Shown: positions 33,972 through 44,344 of the stretch, one piece after another
Position numbering within the stretch: position 1 is the stretch's first letter
Layout: the number at the start of each line of letters is the position of its first letter
From: Tupaia tana
Taxonomy: Eukaryota; Chordata; Mammalia; Scandentia; Tupaiidae
Reading direction: 5' to 3'
Length of the DNA: 64,000 nt
Assembly (NCBI GenBank): GCA_026018925.1
Contig: JAKSZU010000012.1
Span: 44,754,858 to 44,818,857, forward strand
Made by a program: the position numbers and the translations under genes
Notes under the pieces: model-generated
Told to the model about the DNA's origin: nothing
Seen by the model: the letters and a program-made list of their open reading frames with translations, nothing else
The model's database searches: none

Positions 33972-34183
33972 GCTGCCAGGTCTGGGACTCAAACTATGGT
34001 CAGTCATGTGGGAATTCCAGCACCTTAACCACCACACCACTTGCTGGCCCCATGTGTTCCAGCTTTTTGAACAGAATTCTGACCTGTTTCCTGGCTTTAA
34101 GTTTTAAGCAAAATGTCTTAACATTTCTTTGATTTATTAAAGCTAAAACTGCTTTTTTTGAAGTTAGAAAATACTAATTAGTA
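33682..34183 (+). mobile_element. Half-L1 element copy 3, 3' region only, split by a SINE
   Basis: It repeats the private 3' tail of copy 2: gaatttaattgggaag at the left, taagtacatgagact, atgacttttgactgaaac, then gatttattaaagctaaaactgc at about 34130-34151. A short-type SINE at 33866-34050 splits it. Confidence 0.75.
33866..34050 (-). mobile_element. Short-type SINE with (GA)n
   Basis: Inverted copy from ttatttaactttatttatt through a (GA)n run (33939-33968) to accacttgctggcccc. The flanks tgtgttccaactttttt and tgtgttccagctttttg are the target duplication. Confidence 0.85.
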
Positions 34184-34195
34184 TTTTTAATTAGT

Positions 34196-34457
34196 TTTTT
34201 TTTTTTTTTTGAGAGGATTTTGCTATAGGGCGCATGCGCTCGCCAGCCAGAGAGAGACAGAGAGACAGAAAGCGAGAAATCACCTCCTGGGGGGGATGGC
34301 CACACCGCAATCCCTTCTCCTCCATTCCCCTCTCGGGATCTTGGGCATGCGTGCACATGCGCCTGGTGTGAGTTTTAAGCCACAGGGTCCGGGATGTGAA
34401 CCGCGGTCAACTACATGGGACTCCAGTGACATAGCTATTACACTAACTGCTGGTCCC
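34196..34457 (-). mobile_element. Young long-type SINE
   Basis: Inverted copy, poly(T) to ctgctggtccc. Target duplication tttttaattagt at 34184-34195 and 34458-34469. Confidence 0.9.
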
Positions 34458-34599
34458 TTTTTAATTAGTATTTTAAATACTAATTAAAAATACTTATGTA
34501 ATGAACATAGTAAACTATGTAGCATCAGCTAAGTGTAACTTACAGTATATTAATTCTACTCAGAGTTTCACACCTAAAGTCAGACATGTATTCACAGAT

Positions 34600-35375
34600 A
34601 TGTACATACCAGCTGAACTTGCTATTGAAAGGAGTTAGATTATTTAAGAAATTTTGTGAATCAATAAAATGTGGGAAGAAAAGGAATGAGAAAACAACTT
34701 TAGACACCTGAGATAGTGTGGGAGGAAGGTAGGAAATGGCAGAGGGTGAGAAATAGGTGTAAAAAATATATATGAACATGTATATATATGTGAATATATA
34801 CGTATACATATACACACATATACATATATGTATATATTCACATACGTATACATATATACATATATGTATATATTCACATATGTATACATATATACATATA
34901 TGTATATATTCGCATATATACACAGGAAATTAGAAATGGAAAATTATTGATAACTTGGTTGATTAAGTCACTATGCAGTATATTCTGGATGGGAAATCAC
35001 ATTGTGGTATGCTGTGACTATAGTCAGAGAATGAATGTAAATTAATTAATTAATTAAAAAAATGTTTCGGAAGAAAATTACAGGGCATTTGTAACTAGAT
35101 TTTAGCTTTGTCCATATTTTTAGTTTAAGGTATTTTTGTGAATCAATAAAATATGAAAAAAAAGTTTAGTATGGAAGGGAGAGAGGGGAAAGGGGAAGGA
35201 AAAAACAAGTAAAAGTACGCTTAATTGACAAAAAAATGAGAAAGAAAATATTTGCTCATAAGTTACAGAGTAATATTTTGGCTTGATGGACATGCATAGT
35301 AGTTTTGCTGAAAAAAGAAAAGTTGTACACTGTAAAGATGTGATTAAATGTAAATAAATAAATTAATTTAAAAAA
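34600..35375 (+). mobile_element. Old L1 3'UTR fragments
   Basis: The phrase gtgaatcaataaaat occurs near 34658 and near 35141, and a terminal L1 block (gttgtacactgtaaagatg, attaaatgtaaataaa) ends at about 35370. These are eroded 3'UTR pieces with an AT minisatellite inside. Confidence 0.5.
34780..34922. repeat. AT-rich palindromic minisatellite, 36-bp unit
   Basis: The unit starts tatatgtatatattcacata and is repeated about three times with few changes. It consists of self-complementary tacatatatgta blocks. An ORF across it (YICEYIHICIYV repeats) is a by-product. Confidence 0.85.
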
Positions 35376-35915
35376 TCTGTTAGTATAAATGATTGGATAT
35401 CTTGGACTATTTATCTAAAAAGTGCAGATCATGGACATGAAACCACTTATCTGAAGGAATTGCTTAAAACAAAACAACTAATATTGGGTATTCCTTTCTA
35501 TTTACAGGTATATGTTGGTAAGTTTCTTTTCCTAGCATTCACTACACAAAAATTGCATTTTACTCATCCATAGAAGAAAACCTTGAAACATACCAAAAAG
35601 CATAAAGATAAAAGTGAAGCTCCCCTAAGGGAACTCTGATACTTGCTGTGACATGAATGAATCCTCAGAGCACATTGCTAAGTTAGACAGGGAAGACAAA
35701 CACTGTAGGATTACACACATCTAAGAGCCTAGAGAAGCAAAATTCAGAGAAATTGAAAGTGAAACGGTGGTTTTTCAGGGGTTGGGTACAGAGGAAAATG
35801 GGAATTTGTGGTTTAGTGGGGAGTTTCTGTTCTACAAGATAAGAAAGATCTGGAGTTTAGTTGTGTAACAATGTGAATGTACACACAGAGAGCTTAGTTC
35901 TCTTTCCCACTATAC
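35376..35915. other. Unassigned non-coding stretch in the SCGB2A pseudogene's second intron
   Basis: No ORF or repeat that I can name was found. Confidence 0.4.
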
Positions 35916-36830
35916 AAGACAGTAGGTGAAAAAGTTGAGAAGTGGGATACTAAGGGGAAAAAATCCTGAACCCAAGAAGGCTGATGCCAGTGGCAAGGTT
36001 AAAAAAGAAGACCCCAAGGCTAAAATGCCCCAAAAGGGGAAGCCCCATTGGAGCTGAAACCCGGTCCTAGTCCAGGACATCGGCAGATACTCCTGGTCTG
36101 CCATGTATTCCAGGAAGGCCATGTACAAGAGGAAATACTCAGCTACTAAATCCAGGACTGAAAAGAAAAAGAAGGTTCTTGCCACTGTCACAAAACCAGT
36201 CAGTGGGGACAAGAATGGTGGCACCCAGGTGGTTAAACTTCACAAAATGCCTTGGTATTATCCTACTGAAGCTATGCCTTAAAAGCTGTTGAGCCACGGC
36301 AAAAACCCCCTTCAGTGAGCATGTGAGAAAGCTGTGAGCTAGCATCACTCCTGGGACCTTTCTGATCATCCTCACTGGACGCCACAAAGGCAAGAGAGTG
36401 GTTTTTCTGAAGCAGCTGAGCAGTGGCTTGCTACTTGTGACTGGACCTCTGATCCTCAATCGAGTTTCACTGCATAGAACACTCCAGAAATTTGTCATTG
36501 TCACCTCCACGAAAATGGATATTAGCAAAGTAAAAATCCTAAAATACCTCACTGATGCTTACTTCAAGAAAAGAAGCTGTGGGAACCCAGACACTAGGAA
36601 GGTGAAATCTTTGACACAGAGAAGGAGAAATATGAGATTATAGAACAGCATAAGGTTGATCAGAAAGCTGCAGACACAATTTTTACCTAAGGTCAAACTG
36701 TTCTTCAGTTCCAGAGCTATGTGTGATCTGTGTTTGCCTTTACAGATGAAGTTTATCCTCACAAATTGGTGTTCTAAATTTCTTGCCAAGAACCTAATTA
36801 AATAATGGAACAATAATAATTTAAAAAAAC
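35916..36830 (+). pseudogene. RPL6P: Processed pseudogene of ribosomal protein L6
   Basis: The parent is a large-subunit ribosomal protein. The copy is nearly full length: it starts at GEKVEKWDTK (about 35925), continues [51 protein letters not shown] and [16 protein letters not shown], and ends PHKLVF with stop at 36775-36777. It has no introns but has several frameshifts and stops, and ends in an A-rich stretch near 36810-36830. It sits inside the second intron of the SCGB2A pseudogene. Confidence 0.93.
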
Positions 36831-37352
36831 AATATAAATGTACATAATACTAATGAATATATACTCATTTTTCCATAAGTGGAAAGTTGTATGTTATGTA
36901 TATTTTACCACAATTAAAATTTTTAATTAAAATTTAAAAAAAAATTTAATTAATTAATTTTTCATTTCATTTTCTTTTATACATTCAATCACATTATTAT
37001 TTGGCTTACAAAATGGATATTTCAACAGGTGAATATTTCTTCTTACTACAGTTGATAAAACTACAAAATATCTTCAACAGATATTATCACATTTCTTTGT
37101 GACATTAGTACTTTGCCACCCTATATTTCTTCTAAATGTCCTTCCTCAGACCCTCCTCTTGCACACATACTATATCTGGTATTTACATCTATATACTGTG
37201 TTTCTATACCCTTTAGTGAATTAGTTTCAGTCATAGAGTGTGGACACTCGGTATATATTAAGTGGGGACATACAATGCTTCTCCTTCATAGCCTGGCTTG
37301 CTTCACTCAGCAGTAAGTCTTCCTTATTCATCCACTTCCTGTCAAAAGCCAG

Positions 37353-37386
<34 letters not shown>

Positions 37387-37590
37387 GAGGGGGGTCGAGT
37401 AGTATTCCATAGAGTATATTTGCCACAGTTTTTCTATCCATTCATCTGTTCGTGGGCATTTGGGTTGTTTCCATGACTTAGCAATTGTGAATAGTGCCAC
37501 AATAAACATTGATGTGCAAGCACTTTTCCAATTAAGTATTCTTTTGTCCTTTGGGTAGATACCAAGCAGAGGGATAAAAGTCCATTGCAG
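36831..37590 (-). mobile_element. L1 3' end, 5'-truncated
   Basis: It carries L1 3'UTR (about 36950-37150) and the end of ORF2 on minus (the block for MEYYS, the [14 protein letters not shown] block, to about 37570). A long poly(T) at about 37350-37385 interrupts it. It ends abruptly at about 37585. Confidence 0.8.
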
Positions 37591-38109
37591 CTATAACTGA
37601 GGACGATGGGATTATTTTTCTTCTAAAGCCTACTTAGAATAATTTATTGTATACAGCTCTGATATTTTGCAGGGCACATAGGGAATGGTGGAGGATGGTA
37701 GCCTGTATTTAATATTTCTGAAATGTATGGCCATATGAGAACCCCACAACTTCATACATACTTGCTTATATTTGAACTGAAACATTAGTGATTCTGTGTT
37801 TGAATGCAAAATACAAATGAGTATTGCATAAATTATTTCAAAGAAAGGGAAAAATGGAGAAAAATTGTTATAGAGGACTACAGTGGAAATGTTTCAGAAA
37901 TAACAACACCTATTTGGCATCAGAAAATGTCTCCTGGATGATATAGTAAGTGGGTAGGTAATTTTGGTATTACTTCTAGTGTGAATTTTCTTATGTGTTA
38001 GATATTTGTGGACAAATGCAAAAATAAAGAAGAAAAATTTCTGGATTTCAGTGTTTGACTTTGCAGACAGAGTTGAAATCTAACTGATGTCTGTGTTTCT
38101 GTTTTCCAG
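37591..38109. other. Unassigned end of the SCGB2A pseudogene's second intron
   Basis: No gene or repeat was recognised. It leads into the exon 3 acceptor at 38107-38109. Confidence 0.45.
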
Positions 38110-38228
38110 AAAGGAATTTATGACAGCTTTTGTTGTAAGAGATTTTAACTTTCAACAAGTCCTTTATCTCTAAGGATTAGGACTAAGACTACAGTCAGAA
38201 ACCAACTGCCTAGTGCTATAAACCACAA
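38110..38228 (+). other. SCGB2A pseudogene exon 3 with 3'UTR, interrupted by an L1
   Basis: It follows acceptor ttttccag. It encodes the IYDS motif with the terminal cysteines, then stop at 38146-38148. The 3'UTR (ctttcaacaagtcc, cagtcagaaaccaactgcc) matches mammaglobin until a minus-strand L1 interrupts it at about 38229. Confidence 0.82.
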
Positions 38229-38974
38229 CTTTTTTTTAAAACATCTTTTATTATTATTATTTATACATTATTCAATCATTACACATAATTTAGTTTGTAA
38301 AGAGATTTTACCCAACATGATATATGCCACACAGCAGGCAAGTTGAAAATATTATATGTGACATCACCAACAGGAAACAAACCATGTTTGTGTCCCACAA
38401 ACGTCTTCTCCATTTTTCCCCAAATTTCCCTTCCTGCACTCTTCCCCTCTCTCACTTTGTTCCCAGTGTCCATAACAATTTGCAATGCTTTTATGACCTC
38501 CAGTCTTTCGGTCTCTACCATAGAGCGTAGACAGTCAGTATATGTTAAGTGGAGACATATAATGTCTCTGTTTTATAGCCTGACTTGCTCCTCTCAGCAG
38601 TAAATATTCCATGTTTATTCAATTTCTATCAAATGCCAGGGTCTTCTTTTTTTTCATGGCTGAATTGTATTCCATGGAATATATGTGCCACATTTTTTCA
38701 ATCCATTCATCTGTTTGTGGACATTTTGGTTGATTCCATGTCTTAGCAATCCTGAATAATGCCACAATAAATATAGTTGTGCAAGTCCTTTTCCACTTCT
38801 CCTGTTCTTTGGGTAGATACCCAGGAGTGGAATTACTGGATCATATGGTAATTCTACTTGAAGGTCTTTGACCGAACTCCATTTTGTTCTCTGCAGTGGC
38901 TGGACCAATTTACATTCACACCAACAATGTAGGATAGTCCCCCTTTCATCACATCTCTGCCAGCATTTATCATT

Positions 38975-39155
38975 TTTTAAAAGAGTTATTTTATTTAGCT
39001 TTATTTATTTATTTTAATTTGATCAGAGAGGGACAGAGTGAGCAAGAGAGAGAGAGAGTGGAAGAAAGCAAGGCACCAGGTCCAGAATTTGAACTGTGGT
39101 CAGACATGTGGGAGTCCAGGACCCTAAACCACCTTGCCATCTTCTGGCCCCCATT
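38975..39155 (-). mobile_element. Short-type SINE within an L1
   Basis: Inverted copy: ttatttagctttatttatt, ttaatttgatcagagaggg, (GA)n, and accttgccatcttctggcccc. It separates the L1 block catcacatctctgccagc from catctttgccattctgac, which are contiguous in the full-length L1. Confidence 0.88.
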
Positions 39156-39159
39156 ATTT

Positions 39160-39223
39160 TCTTCTCCTCCTCCTCCCACTCCCCCTCCCCCTCCTCCTCT
39201 TCTTCTTCTTCTTCTTCTTCTTC
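39160..39223. repeat. CTC/CTT trinucleotide microsatellite
   Basis: Interrupted tandem CTC, CCC and CTT triplets form a pyrimidine-only tract between the SINE and the resuming L1. Confidence 0.9.
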
Positions 39224-41791
39224 ATCTTTGCCATTCTGACTGGGGTTAGGTGGTATCTCATTGTAGGTTTGACCTGCATCTCTCTTATGATGAGAACATT
39301 TTTTCATATGATTTTTTAACTGTTCGTATGTCTTCCTTAGAGAGTTGTTTATTCAGCTCATTTTCCCATCTTTTAATTGGGTTAATAATTTTCTTCCAGG
39401 TAAGACGCTTGAGTTGCCTGTATTTTCTGGTTATCAGTCACTTATTGAGGCATAGTTAACACATTTTTTTGTCACATTCTGATGGCTGTCAATTCATACT
39501 AATTATTGTGTCTTTTTTTTTTGCTGTGCAGAAACTTCTTAATCAAATGTAATCCTACCTGTCTATTCCAATTCCAGTGCATAGATTGGAAGGACATGTT
39601 TGAACCTCAAGGTGGCACCATTTCACATAGAATCTGGACTCTCTCTGAAGCTTTGCAATTCAAACATCGGTCAGTAGGAGGAGCCCTTAAATAAATGTCT
39701 CTGGTGTTTGCATGAGTTCAAAACTGGTAAGTTTTTCTCTTGCTGATAAAAGAGGGCTCTGCATTATCATGGGAGGTGTATATAATGTTGTCTCTGCAGT
39801 TACTAACTCATGGAGCAGGAGATAAGGAATAGTAGGGTACCAGAAACTCTATGGGAGGGGAGGACACAAGTGGATGCAAAAGCTACCTCATCCCAATTTT
39901 GTCCTTCCTCAATATGTGTTCTTTCACCACAGAAAGAAGCAAAATATTAGAAAACTGACTTTATTCAGGTACATGAAATCACAAATCAGCTGATCAAACT
40001 AAAACGATACAACATTACAAGATATTATAAAGTGATAACTAAGAAATGAACCTTAGATTCACTTATTGCCTCTCAGTTCTGGAGGACGGATGTCCAAAAT
40101 CCGTGTACACACTGAGATTTTGGGATTTTGCTCAAAGTAGTGCTTTCCAAAGTGTTCTCCCAGCCCTGGCCCGGTCTCTCAGACTTGGGTCCACCAAAAA
40201 AGGAAAAGTAGAGTCCACTGTCCCAGACATCAGAGAAAACAACTCCTGGGCTGCCTTGTCCTACTCTTCATCCTCTCCCTTTCATCAAAAACTTGAGCCA
40301 CGCTCTTAGGTCACCTCATGGTTTATTTTCCTGACTTTGGAAAGGCTTTTTCTTAATGTGCATAGATAATACATTTTCTTTACTGATACAAAACCATCCT
40401 TTAAAAAAGGAAATGGACCCCGATACTCTTTTCAATAACCCTTAAATAATACAGGATGCATGTTCCTAAATGTTTCAATTAAGAAAACCCTTTCTTAAAA
40501 TCCTAAAACCACTCTCATGTGCTAATAGTTATACAATGTACAATATTACACATTTACACGCTATTCATATAGAGAAAATATCACACAGTAATTATTGTAA
40601 GTTGAGTAATGCTTAGAAAATAAATTTGTATTTTAATCATATCAAGATATACATTCACTTCAATGAGCAAAATATAGTATGCATTCCCTATACTATTGTG
40701 CTTGGTGGCCACAAAGATAAACACAAGGATTCAAGGAGCTCAAGGGCACTCCGAAAATCTAGATTAGAAACATAGTGGAAAATCATCACTTTATCTTCCT
40801 GTGATATCACCTGCATAGCAGAGTTCTGATATTATATAAAAATCATTTTAAAATCACTTGCAGTATTATGAATTATTAATATATTTTAAACTACTAAAAT
40901 TTTCATTTATCATGAGAGGCATATCCTGGTATTTATACTGGAAGGCTTTCATGTTTTGTCCTGCTTTGTCCTCACTAGTATGTTCAAGAACATACAGTTT
41001 TATTTTTAATACATCAAAATCAGAAAATGTTAAGAGAACTTTTCTTAATACTTAAAGCCAGGAAACAGTTTAGGATTCTGTTCAAATAGTAGGTACATGA
41101 ACCTGTCCAAAACCCAAGAGAAGGAAAAACTCCTTAACACTGGAAAACAAAGCATAGAAGGTTAGTAATGTTTTAGTGAAAAGTTATAAAATTCTATTTC
41201 ACTAGTTCAAACTCATGCACTTTATCTTCTGTTGTGGTCTAATCTTTCCGTTTAAATTCCGTTCAACTCTGGACTTGTCCCTACCATTAAGTTAGTCATT
41301 TTCTTAGCTGTTTTAGAACTCATTTCTGTGTGTATGAATTTAGTTTTCCTGGGATAGTACTCCCTTAAGAACTTCTTGGAGATCTGGTCTGGTGTTGGTA
41401 CATTCTTTCAGGTTTTATTATCTGAGAATGTTCTTGTCTTCTTTTCCCATATGAAGGATAATCTTACTGGATATAATATTATTGGTTGAAATTGTTTTTC
41501 ACTCAACACTTTGAATATATTTTCCCGTTCTTTCCTTGCTTGCATTGTTTCTGATGAGAGGTCCACTGTTAGCCTGATGGGATATCCTTTGTAGGTAACT
41601 TGATGTCTCTCTCTTGCCAATCTTAGTATCTTGTCTTTGTCTTTGGTTTTGGTCAATGTGGCTATAATGTGTCTTGGAGAAGATGATCTTGGGTAGATCC
41701 TATTTGGGGGCCTTTGTATTTCTTGGGTCTGGATCTTTGAATGCCTCTCTGGCTTTGGGAAGTTTTCTTTCAGGATTTCATGGAATAGATT

Positions 41792-42042
41792 ATTTTTTAT
41801 TTTTTAAATCTTTTTATTTATTTTTATTATCATCATAATCTTCTTTATATTACATTGGATTACATATAACTTTACAATGTGTTACATTGCTTTTTCAAAA
41901 GGGAATGCCATGCATATCAGTCAATACAGAGACATTAATCTCCCCACTTCATCATTCAATATCTTTTCAATGTTTTTCCCAATCATCATTATTATTATTC
42001 TAATTATTTTTTTAAACAGTCAATCACTATTTCTCATTTTGT
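41792..42042 (-). mobile_element. L1 insertion consisting only of 3'UTR
   Basis: Very short 5'-truncated L1 copy. Target duplication tggaatagatt at 41781-41791 and 42043-42053. Its right-hand 150 bases match window positions 1-150. Confidence 0.92.
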
Positions 42043-42251
42043 TGGAATAGATTTTCAATGCCCTTATTAGTCTCTTCACCTTCTGGGATACTGATTATCC
42101 AAATGTTTGGATATTTAATTGTTATCTAGTATTTCTCATATATTGTTCTCATTTTTGGGGGCTATATTCTCAGTCTTCATGGTGGATTTTACTAGTCCAG
42201 TGATTCTGTCTTCTACATCTGAGATTCGATTTTCTGTATGATCTAGTCTAC

Positions 42252-42530
42252 CTTTTTCTTTCTTTTTTTTTTTTTTTGGAGAGGTTTTCGCTATAGGGCG
42301 CGTGCACTCGCCAGACAGACAGAGAGAGACAGAGAGACAGAAAGCAAGAAATCACCCTCCAGGGGGGATGGTCACGCCGCAATCCCTTCTCCTCTATTCT
42401 CCTCTCGGGATCTTGGGCACGCACGCACACGTGCCCGGCGTGAGTTTTAAGCCACCGGGTCTGGGATGCGAACCGTGGTCGACTACGTGGGAGTCCAACG
42501 ACATAGCCATTACGCTAACTGCTGGTTCCC
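42252..42530 (-). mobile_element. Young long-type SINE inside the half-L1
   Basis: Inverted full copy. Target duplication tgatctagtctac at 42239-42251 and 42531-42543. Confidence 0.94.
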
Positions 42531-42899
42531 TGATCTAGTCTACTTTTAATACTTTCAAAGGAGGTTTTGACTTCCTGTATTACGACCTTAATCTCCAACA
42601 GTTCCATTTGATTCTTTTTTATGGTGTGTATTTCCTCTTTCAGCTCTTGCAAAAACTTTCTCACTGCCTGGAACTCATCGGCTTTTTTCTTTTGGTGTTC
42701 ATTGCCTCTCTTCTCTTCCATCTCTGTTATTTTGTCACTATGAATAATCTAAATTCTTTATCAGACATTTCCATGAGTTTCATTGTATGTCTATGGGTGA
42801 AGAGGAGTTACTCTTTGCTCTTGGGGGAGAGGTATTTTCTTGGTTTTGCATATTTCTTGTGACCCTGAGGTGATTTCTAGTCATCTTATGGGTTATTCA

Positions 42900-43360
42900 A
42901 AAATATTTATTTGTTAATTTTAAAAACAGAAAAAAATGAAAACTGCACTGTGCATGCAAAAAATCACTAGATCTCAGCTGTCATGGAGGACTGTCTTCTT
43001 CTGACCTGCCCTTTCTGTTTGCCTAGATGGGAGGGGAAAAATGGAGGGGATTATTACGAAGATAAAGGAGGATTTAGAGCCAAGGAAAAACTTTACCTTT
43101 AAAAAAGGAAAATTATAAAAAGAAAAGACAGAGACAGAGAGATAGAAAGAGACAGAGAGAAAGGGACAGAGGGGGCTCTACCAGAGTGATTTCTCAGTAG
43201 AATGCCTTCATTGCTCTGTCTCTGAAATCACTAGATCTCAGCTCTCATGATGGACTCAGTCTTCTTCTGGCCCGCCCTTTCTGTTTTCCAGGGTGAATTC
43301 TCAGCAGAATATCTTCATTGCTCTTTTCCCTGAAATCACTAGATCTCAGCTCCTAGAGTC
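42900..43360 (-). repeat. Tandem 5'UTR monomers of the half-L1
   Basis: The phrase cactagatctcagct occurs at 42965, 43229 and 43337. The last two are 108 bases apart, with shared intervening text (ttcattgctct, gcagaat / agtagaat). The 42965 copy is separated by an A- and GA-rich stretch. Confidence 0.7.
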
Positions 43361-43573
43361 TCATAAATTTTCTCTTTGAAAAATTTTATTTATCTCTGCC
43401 TAGACTGTCTTTCTTCAATACTTTTGACTACTATCTACCTGACACCCAAAAACAAGATCGATATCCTGATAACAAAGCAACAAATCTATAATGGCTTATT
43501 TAAACTAATCTTTCAATGGCTCTTTTTTTTTCCTTAAAAAATACTACTCAGTGTCTCAATTTAGAAAATAGAG

Positions 43574-43827
43574 GGACCAGCAGTTAGCGTAATGGCTATG
43601 TCGAAAGACTCCCATGTAGTCGACCGCGGTTTGCGTCCTGGACCTGGTGGCTTAAACTCACGCCAGGCACGTGTGCGTGCGTGCCCAAGATCCCGAGAGG
43701 AGAATGGAGGAGAAGGGATTGTGGCGTGGCCATCCCCCCTGGAGGGTGATTTCTCGCTTTCTGTCTCTCTGTCTCTCTCTGTCTTTCTGGCGAGCGCACA
43801 CGCCCTGTAGCTAAAACCTCTCCAAAA

Positions 43828-43850
<23 letters not shown>
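43574..43850 (+). mobile_element. Young long-type SINE
   Basis: It starts ggaccagcagttagcg and ends in a long A-tract. The flanks agaaaatagag and agaaaatagaa are the target duplication, and in the paralogous unit (14607-14625) the empty site tagaaaatagaat is seen. Confidence 0.92.
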
Positions 43851-43859
<9 letters not shown>

Positions 43860-43867
43860 TAGAATGT

Positions 43868-43955
43868 GCAGGGGCTGTGGCAGGTGGCATGGTAGTTAAG
43901 GTGCTGGACTCCTATATGGCCAACCATGGTTTGAGCCCTTGACCTAAATCTTTTA
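43868..43955 (+). mobile_element. 5' fragment of a short-type SINE
   Basis: It contains ggtggcatggtagttaagg, tatggccaaccatggtttg and agcccttgaccta, then breaks off. Confidence 0.65.
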
Positions 43956-44344
43956 CTGAAAGATTTTCAGCTGTTCCATATGGGACTTATTAGCTATGTA
44001 TATAAAAAGATCACATCAGGTGGATGAGAGACATTTGATCCCTTGTTTGCTTAAAAAATTGTAAAATGATGGCTTGGGAAAGCAGGCTAGAGTGGAACAT
44101 GGTGCTATTATTAAGCTTGCTTGTTAAACACAGGTCTAAGCCACTAGTATGTCAATAAAACAGATACTTATTGTTTCATTTCTAAAAAAAAATAATTAGT
44201 GAGGTAATTCTGAGTAATTAGATATTTTCTTACAAAATGTAAAGAAGCTTTCTGAAAAAGAGATATCTATGGATGAGAGAAGTCTGCCTCCAGAGGAAGA
44301 TTCAAATATTATACGTAGCCCAAGATACCTATCTAAGTAGTTTA

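Larger units (their letters stand above)
27015..38148 (+). pseudogene. SCGB2A-like pseudogene: Secretoglobin family 2A (mammaglobin-like) pseudogene, three exons
   Basis: SCGB2A proteins are secreted partners of SCGB1D proteins. All three exons can be found by comparison with remembered human mammaglobin sequences. Exon 1 (27015-27062) begins GTGAAGCTG where ATG is expected and is out of frame afterwards. Exon 2 (28358-about 28545) starts DSDCQFL, then TAG, shifts frame, and continues VDTKKFLQEFIPDNATA, the clear mammaglobin motif. Exon 3 (38110-38148) reads KGIYDSFCCKRF then stop. The 5'UTR and 3'UTR also match in places. Intron 2 has grown to about 9.5 kb by insertions. Loss of the start codon, an internal stop and frameshifts make a functional product unlikely. 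Confidence 0.82.
38229..39568 (-). mobile_element. L1 3' end inserted in the SCGB2A pseudogene 3'UTR
   Basis: L1 3'UTR and the last part of ORF2 on minus ([25 protein letters not shown] in one frame; RWYLIVGL across a break). The segment continues to about 39560 (gctgtgcagaaacttcttaatc). A short-type SINE and a CTT/CTC microsatellite split it at 38975-39222. Confidence 0.85.
41165..43360 (-). mobile_element. Half-L1 element copy 4, with two nested insertions
   Basis: On minus it runs from 5' monomers (43360-42900) through ORF1 (about 42890-41360, with QVTYKGYPIRLTVDLSSE and QPIILYPVRLSF at 41408-41656) to the ORF2 stub and the private 3' tail (about 41310-41170). It is interrupted by an L1 3'UTR piece (41792-42042) and a young SINE (42252-42530). 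Confidence 0.78.
39570..43870. repeat. Second SCGB1D duplication unit, all exons lost
   Basis: Colinear with 5945-14625. Segment 39572-39830 matches 5945-6200, 40120-40370 matches 11500-11740, 40680-41060 matches 12600-13440, and 43380-43570 plus 43850-43866 match 14390-14620. The stretches holding exons 1, 2 and 3 of the first unit are absent. A half-L1 with nested insertions occupies 41165-43360. Confidence 0.8.

Noticed and set aside
34540-34923. ORF with YICEYIHICIYV repeats
   Set aside because: It is the translation of the 36-bp AT minisatellite and has no other support.
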